DNA of 18,739 nucleotides from DASPMP01 sp035626995 (GTDB lineage: Bacteria > Gemmatimonadota > Gemmatimonadetes > Gemmatimonadales > Gemmatimonadaceae), in NCBI GenBank assembly GCA_035626995.1, contig DASPMP010000004.1:1-18739 (forward strand), given 5' to 3'. The notes beneath the pieces were generated by a model that worked only from the letters and a program-made list of their open reading frames with translations, was not told the origin of the DNA and made no database searches. This document shows positions 15,325 through 18,739 of this stretch, piece after piece. The first letter of the stretch is position 1. The number at the start of each line of letters is the position of its first letter. The position numbers and the translations under genes are program-made.

Positions 15325-15908
15325 ATCGCCCTCCTGGCTGACAGCGCCTGCGCAATTGACGCACCGTCCGCGTATTCAAGGTCGCCCCCGATGGGCAGCC
15401 CCCTGGCGATGCGGGTCACGCTGACCGATGTCCCCGCGAGTTCCCGCTGTACATAGACGGCGGTCGCCTCGCCCTCGAGGCTTGGATTGGTGGCCACGAT
15501 CACTTCGCGCACCTCGCCGTTGGCCGCGCGATCCACGAGCGAGACAACGTTGAGGTTCTCAGGTCCCACCCCATCCAACGGAGCGAGTCGCCCGCCGAGC
15601 ACATGGTACACGCCGCGAAATTCCCCCGCGCGCTCGATGGCGCCGATGTCGGACGGCTCCTCCACCACGCACACTTGCGACTGGTCACGGCGCGGATCCC
15701 GGCAGATGGCACACAGGGTGTCCTCGGTCAGGTTGAAGCAGCGTTCGCAGGGCTTCACCCGCTCGCTGAGCGTGAGCAGCGATTCCGCCAGCCGACGGCT
15801 CTGATCGCGCGACTGCTTCAGCAGGTGATATGTGAGTCGCAGCGCCGTCTTGCGCCCGATTCCGGGCAATTTCGACAGCTCTGTGGCCAGATCTTCGATT
15901 GCCGACAA
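15321..15908 (-). CDS. recR: Recombination mediator protein RecR
   Basis: A 195-residue protein with all RecR parts in order: helix-hairpin-helix LPGIGRKTALRLTYHLL (14-30), the Cys4 zinc finger C54-x2-C57-x8-C66-x2-C69, a Toprim domain (VCVVEEPSDIGAIERAGEFRGVYHVLGG, from about 79) and the C-terminal VTRIARGLPIGGDLEYADGASIAQAL, which carries the Walker-B-like tail. The start is TTG at 15908; an in-frame stop lies a few codons upstream with no ATG or GTG between, and no ribosome site is visible. RecR acts with RecO (and RecF) to load RecA at gaps. It lies 41 bases after ybaB, the usual dnaX-ybaB-recR order. Confidence 0.96.
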   Translation of the reverse strand: MSAIEDLATELSKLPGIGRKTALRLTYHLLKQSRDQSRRLAESLLTLSERVKPCERCFNLTEDTLCAICRDPRRDQSQVCVVEEPSDIGAIERAGEFRGVYHVLGGRLAPLDGVGPENLNVVSLVDRAANGEVREVIVATNPSLEGEATAVYVQRELAGTSVSVTRIARGLPIGGDLEYADGASIAQALSARRAM

Positions 15909-15949
15909 ACGATTGAGAGGTTGAGCGTTTCAGAGGTTCGGCGCGTCGC

Positions 15950-16270
15950 TCACCCGAACGGCAACTTGAACGGGAGGTTCATCCCGCCGGTCAAGGCACC
16001 CATCTGCTCCTGTTGCCGCTCCTGTGCCTTCCGCTGCGCGTCAGCTACCGCCACCGCGATCAGGTCTTCCAGCATCTCGGTATCGGCTGCGTTGACCACC
16101 GAGGGGTCGATCTTTACCCGCTTAACCAACCCTTGGCCGTTGGCTTCCACGGTGACCATCCCTCCACCACTCGTTCCGGTAAGGGTCATCGCCTGCAGCT
16201 CTTCCTGCATTTTTGCCATCCGACCCTGCATCTCCTGAGCCTGCTGCAGGATCTTCATGATATCGCGCAT
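15950..16270 (-). CDS. ybaB: YbaB/EbfC family nucleoid-associated protein
   Basis: A 106-residue protein starting MRDIMKILQQAQEMQGRMAKMQEELQ. The coiled-coil N-terminal helix, then the beta-hairpin VTVEANGQGLVKRVKIDPSVV and the helix EMLEDLIAVAVADAQRKAQERQQEQM match the YbaB DNA-binding tweezers fold. The tail GGMNLPFKLPFG is also typical. The ATG at 16270 is preferred over the one at 16258 because AGG lies six bases before it and homologues carry a few residues before KILQQAQ. Upstream frame continuation to 16408 would enter dnaX and is unlike the family. It is expected to bind DNA and shape the nucleoid. The gap upstream of it is AT-rich and holds a direct repeat. Confidence 0.95.
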   Translation of the reverse strand: MRDIMKILQQAQEMQGRMAKMQEELQAMTLTGTSGGGMVTVEANGQGLVKRVKIDPSVVNAADTEMLEDLIAVAVADAQRKAQERQQEQMGALTGGMNLPFKLPFG

Positions 16271-16290
16271 ATTTGCCTGCGTTTCAATGG

Positions 16291-16320
16291 CGTAAGTTAC
16301 TGATACAACGTTAGTTACTG
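16291..16320. repeat. 12-bp direct repeat pair in the dnaX-ybaB gap
   Basis: CGTAAGTTACTG (16291-16302) and CGTTAGTTACTG (16309-16320) differ at one base and start 18 bp apart, with ACAACG-type spacing between them. They sit in the 67-base intergenic stretch 16271-16337, which is clearly poorer in GC than the rest of the window. They could be an operator or part of an internal promoter for ybaB-recR. No confident -35/-10 pair was identified. Confidence 0.45.
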
Positions 16321-16337
16321 CAAGCTGCCGAGAGCTT

Positions 16338-18053
16338 TCAATCAGCGATCTCGAGGTCCAGGACCTCGATGGCCGCGCCGAGCAGCGGGTCCTTCCGTCG
16401 CAGCCCATTCAGGCGTTCCGACTTCACGATTTCGTCCGTCAGCCGCTGCTGCTTTCCTGCGGCCTTCGCGTCGCCATCGCGATACAGCACAATTCGCGCG
16501 ACCCCGGCAAACCAGTCCCGCAAGGCAGCCAGGATCTCAGCCGTGTCCTGCTCGATGGCGCGCGCATGGAAGTCGTTCGGCTCATCCAGCCTGATCGTGA
16601 GATCCCCCGACTTCGTTATCGCGTGAGGCGCCGCGGCCTCGAGCGCCGCGCCGAGGAGCACCTTACCGTCCGCGCGCATGCGCGCCACGAGCTCGTCCCA
16701 GCGGCCTGTGATCGCATTGAGGTCGGCAGGGGGCGACGGCGCTCGGGCCGTGACTTCCCGAGCCAGCGACGCCTGCACCACTGGCGGTGGAGGATCGTCG
16801 GCGCGCGCCGCACTCATCGCGCGCGGTGCTGACGCTCGCGTGTCGGCGTGTGGTCGGTCGGCCTGACGTGCAGGCGCTGGACGCGCGCCGCCAGCCGGGA
16901 CAGATCCACCTCCCGCACCCGAACCGCCCATGGCACGAAGCACTGCCTCCAGGTCCACGGTCCGGTCCATCAGCGCGAAGCGCACGAGCAGCGTCTCGAC
17001 CAGGAGCTGCTGCTGGCCGCTTCGCTTGAACCGAAGCTCCCCCTCCGCGATCACGTTCAGCATGCGCAGGATGTCTGCGGCGCTGATCCTGTCCTTCCGG
17101 TCGGCAAGCGCTTCCCGCGCAGTGTCAGACAGATCGCTGGCCGTGCCGCCGAGATTGACGCTGAGCTGCGCACGAAGCATCTCGCCGAAGCCGCTGAGGA
17201 ACTGGCCAAAGTCGATCCCAGCGTCGGCAAGCCGCCCCACGAAAGTGAAGACGTCGGCGGCGCGGCGATCCGCGATGATGTCCAGAAGCTCGATGAACTC
17301 GTCTTCAGGAATGAGGCCGAGCGCATCGCGGGTACCTGCCGCCGTCAGCGTCCCGCTGCCCATTGCGAGCACCTGGTCAGTGAGACTGAGCGCATCGCGC
17401 ATGGAGCCATCGGCGGCGCGGGAAATCATCGCGAGCGCCTCTGACTCCGCCGTCACCTTTTCCTGCTTCAGCACCGTCTCCAGCCGGGCGCGAATCTCCG
17501 CGGGTCCGATGCGCTTGAAGTCGAACCGCTGCAGTCGGCTGAGAACAGGTGCGGCCGACTGGGCAATCTTCTGCGGTTCGGTTGTCGCAAAGACGAAGAC
17601 GACGCGCGGGGGCGGCTCTTCGAGAACCTTGAGGAGCGCGTTCCAGGCCTCACGCGTGAGCATGTGAGCCTCGTCGACGATGTACACCTTGTACCGATCG
17701 TCGCCGGAAGGCGCATACATGGCGCGCTCACGCAGTTCCCGCGCGTCATCAACGCCCCGGTTGGAAGCCGCATCGATCTCCACGACGTCCAGGGAGGTGG
17801 AGCCCTGCCAGATGCGGGTGCAGCTGGTGCATTCACCGCAGGGCTCGCCACCGGGCGCGCCTTTTTCGCAGTTCAATGCCATCGCCAGCACGCGGGCGAG
17901 GGTCGTCTTTCCAACACCCCGCGGTCCGGACAGCAGGTATCCATGCGCGATGCGTTTGGCGGCGATCGCTCCCTTCAGGGTGTTCGAGACATGCCCCTGT
18001 ACGGCGACATCGGCGAACGTCTTCGGGCGGTATTTCCTGGCCAGGGCGAGCAT
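16338..18053 (-). CDS. dnaX: DNA polymerase III subunit gamma/tau
   Basis: A 571-residue clamp-loader ATPase. The N-terminus LARKYRPKTFADVAVQGHV is diagnostic. Walker A GPRGVGKTT is at 43-51, the zinc-binding cysteines are C62, C72, C75 and C78, Walker B IVDEAH ends at 130, and the sensor FATTEPQKI is at 155-163. The arginine-finger region reads LSRLQRFDF, where most DnaX have SRC. AAA+ and collar domains run to about 365. A Gly/Pro/Ala-rich linker (about 390-455) follows, then a tau-like C-terminal domain (ITGRWDELVARMRADG... onward). No A-rich slippery heptamer was noticed in the linker, so a frameshifted gamma form is not supported. Start ATG at 18053 has no ribosome site and a promoter-like element ends seven bases before it. 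Confidence 0.97.
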   Translation of the reverse strand: MLALARKYRPKTFADVAVQGHVSNTLKGAIAAKRIAHGYLLSGPRGVGKTTLARVLAMALNCEKGAPGGEPCGECTSCTRIWQGSTSLDVVEIDAASNRGVDDARELRERAMYAPSGDDRYKVYIVDEAHMLTREAWNALLKVLEEPPPRVVFVFATTEPQKIAQSAAPVLSRLQRFDFKRIGPAEIRARLETVLKQEKVTAESEALAMISRAADGSMRDALSLTDQVLAMGSGTLTAAGTRDALGLIPEDEFIELLDIIADRRAADVFTFVGRLADAGIDFGQFLSGFGEMLRAQLSVNLGGTASDLSDTAREALADRKDRISAADILRMLNVIAEGELRFKRSGQQQLLVETLLVRFALMDRTVDLEAVLRAMGGSGAGGGSVPAGGARPAPARQADRPHADTRASAPRAMSAARADDPPPPVVQASLAREVTARAPSPPADLNAITGRWDELVARMRADGKVLLGAALEAAAPHAITKSGDLTIRLDEPNDFHARAIEQDTAEILAALRDWFAGVARIVLYRDGDAKAAGKQQRLTDEIVKSERLNGLRRKDPLLGAAIEVLDLEIAD

Positions 18054-18060
18054 CGTTGAG

Positions 18061-18090
18061 AATCTATGCTCCGGGACAGTCGGCTGTCAG
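18061..18090 (-). promoter_or_regulatory. Candidate promoter of dnaX (possibly leaderless)
   Basis: On the minus strand CTGACA (18090-18085) and TAGATT (18066-18061) are separated by 18 bases. They match the sigma70 consensus at 5/6 and 4/6 positions. Transcription would start about at the A of the dnaX ATG (18053), giving a leaderless message, which agrees with the lack of a ribosome site. The SRP RNA terminator upstream means dnaX needs its own promoter. Confidence 0.4.
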
Positions 18091-18099
18091 ACTTTAGCT

Positions 18100-18117
18100 T
18101 CTCGGCTCTCGGCTCTC
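18100..18117. repeat. Short tandem repeat of TCTCGGC (about 2.6 copies)
   Basis: TCTCGGC at 18100-18106 and 18107-18113 is followed by TCTC. It lies between the SRP RNA terminator and the dnaX promoter candidate. A related GCTCTCGGC occurs on the opposite strand in the dnaX-ybaB gap (about 16324-16335). It is probably simple-sequence intergenic DNA; no function is evident. Confidence 0.5.
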
Positions 18118-18121
18118 TGCC

Positions 18122-18164
18122 AAAAAAAAGCGCGAGGGCATCTCTCTCGAGAACGCCCCCGCGC
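18122..18164 (-). terminator. Intrinsic terminator of the SRP RNA gene
   Basis: In minus-strand sense GCGCGGGGGC (18164-18155) pairs with GCCCTCGCGC (18139-18130), a 10-bp stem with one G-T pair. It is followed at once by eight T residues (18129-18122). It ends the small RNA transcript ahead of dnaX. Confidence 0.9.
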
Positions 18165-18167
18165 CAG

Positions 18168-18264
18168 TGCCCCAGGCCTCCAAAGCGACGAAAGACATCT
18201 CATGCCGCTGCTACCTTTCGGTCCTGACGGGATTAGAGAGCTGACGCCCTCCGGGACCTGGGAC
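18168..18264 (-). ncRNA. ffs: Small bacterial signal recognition particle RNA (4.5S type)
   Basis: On the minus strand the conserved SRP core is plain: GTCAGG, ACC, loop GAAA, GGT, AGCAG (within 18230-18205). This matches the asymmetric-loop layout that Ffh binds; E. coli has GGAA as the tetraloop. Outside it, CCCAGG (18262-18257) pairs with CCTGGG (18176-18171), with a further AGGGCG/CGCTTT helix between, giving one long hairpin of about 95-100 bases without an Alu domain. A promoter ends about seven bases upstream of the proposed 5' end, and a strong terminator follows. The RNA works with Ffh and FtsY to target membrane proteins. A gene for it next to dnaX is also known in other bacteria. 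Ends are approximate. Confidence 0.88.
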
Positions 18265-18270
18265 GGTTGC

Positions 18271-18299
18271 AAGGTACCGCCGTTGCGGCGGCGACTCAA
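18271..18299 (-). promoter_or_regulatory. Sigma70-like promoter of the SRP RNA gene
   Basis: TTGAGT (18299-18294) and TACCTT (18276-18271) are separated by 17 bases, placing the start near 18264, where the RNA helix begins. The spacer contains a GC-rich inverted repeat, CCGCCG-CAA-CGGCGG. The match to consensus is moderate (4/6 and 3/6), but the spacing and position fit well. Confidence 0.55.
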
Positions 18300-18367
18300 G
18301 TCAGGTTGAACCCGCCCGTCGAGCCCGGAACATTTGCATCACATTTCGATGATGTCGACGGATCAGC

Positions 18368-18739
18368 ATGGGACGAATACGCGAGCGGGATAGCGCCCGC
18401 GATGACGCTCGCGAGCTGGTCATGCGACTGGGTTGGAACGCGGCGGCGTACCAGATCCTCAATCCAGGGATGCGACTGTGGTTCGCCGCGGACGGCGACG
18501 CCGTCGCGGGATTCACCTCCTATCGCAACACCTGGGTCGTTGCAGGTGCGCCGGTGTGCACACACGACCGCCTCGCGAGCGTTGCCAGTGAACTGCAACA
18601 CGACGCGGCCACGCGTGGCTGCCGGCTCGTCTACTTCGGAGCCGGTGCGCGGCTCGAGCGCCTGCTCGGCGCGGACGGAAGGCATCACCTGCTCCGGCTC
18701 GGCGCACAGCCGTCGTGGGATCCCCGCCAGTGGCATGAC
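18368..18739 (+). CDS. DUF2156-like (phosphatidylglycerol lysyltransferase C-terminal-like) protein, partial
   Basis: The only plus-strand gene. From the ATG at 18368 (a stop lies 18 bases upstream in frame; GGA five bases before the ATG may be a weak ribosome site) 124 codons run to the window edge. The segments LVMRLGWNAAAYQILNPGMRLWFAADGDAVAGFTSY, VVAGAPVCTHDRLASVASEL, CRLVYFGAGARLERLL and HHLLRLGAQPSWDPRQW resemble the start of the GNAT-like DUF2156 domain found at the C-terminus of MprF. MprF transfers lysine or alanine from aminoacyl-tRNA to phosphatidylglycerol. The copy here seems to be a stand-alone domain without the membrane flippase part. The substrate is unknown. It diverges from the SRP RNA gene, so its promoter must lie in 18265-18367; TTGAAC with a weak AACATT 17 bases on is the best guess. 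Confidence 0.75.
   Translation, partial: MGRIRERDSARDDARELVMRLGWNAAAYQILNPGMRLWFAADGDAVAGFTSYRNTWVVAGAPVCTHDRLASVASELQHDAATRGCRLVYFGAGARLERLLGADGRHHLLRLGAQPSWDPRQWHD

Noticed and set aside
16321..16337. AAGCT-CTCGGC-AGCTT inverted repeat after dnaX as a terminator
   Set aside because: The stem has only 5 bp and is not followed by a T-run, so termination there is not supported.
16338..18053. Programmed frameshift in dnaX giving a gamma form
   Set aside because: No run of six or more A residues or A-AAA-AAG slippery site was noticed in the linker region, which is GC-rich throughout.
1..18739. CRISPR array, tRNA or rRNA gene, transposase, integrase or attachment site
   Set aside because: No regular spaced repeats, no cloverleaf-like or rRNA sequence and no recombinase motif were noticed. 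The gene order is continuous and colinear, without signs of insertion.

Overview
The window is a GC-rich bacterial chromosome segment, almost entirely coding. Sixteen complete genes and one truncated gene all lie on the minus strand, mostly abutting or overlapping by 4 bases (ATGA/GTGA). One truncated gene lies on the plus strand at the right edge. High GC, many GTG/TTG starts, a Myxococcus-type mglBA pair, a CBM9-like/DUF5916 outer-membrane protein, a carboxypeptidase-regulatory protein with a TonB-plug-like tail, and a penicillin-acylase-family enzyme suggest a diderm of the Gemmatimonadota type. That placement is inference from gene content, with no database search behind it.

In transcription order (right to left): 18368-18739 (+) starts a DUF2156-like gene. 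It diverges from a small SRP RNA gene (about 18264-18168) that has its own sigma70-like promoter and a strong intrinsic terminator (18164-18122). Next come dnaX, ybaB and recR, the classic replication/repair trio, then a small membrane protein and mglB-mglA, encoding a roadblock protein and its small GTPase. After these are pgsA (phospholipid synthesis), a secreted carboxypeptidase-regulatory/plug-like protein, cinA, an ABC exporter, rsmD and a YggL-like protein. This is a long housekeeping and envelope cluster.

From 7586 leftwards the content becomes accessory: a secreted Ntn-hydrolase acylase and a probable lipoprotein with two NTF2/SnoaL-like domains. A compact three-gene unit follows: DUF5916 outer-membrane protein, LytS-like histidine kinase (2-base gap), LytTR response regulator (ATGA overlap, cut by the window start).

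The most notable non-coding signal is a pair of perfect 9-bp direct repeats separated by 12 bp (3951-3980), just upstream of that unit. This is the geometry bound by LytTR-domain regulators, and each half resembles the AlgR half-site, so the operon may be autoregulated. Other points of interest are an enlarged MglA with an insertion of about 30 residues before the G5 region, a possible CTG start for cinA overlapping the preceding stop, probable leaderless starts, and an 18-bp-period direct repeat in the relatively AT-rich dnaX-ybaB gap. No tRNA, rRNA, CRISPR array, transposase or prophage gene was seen.
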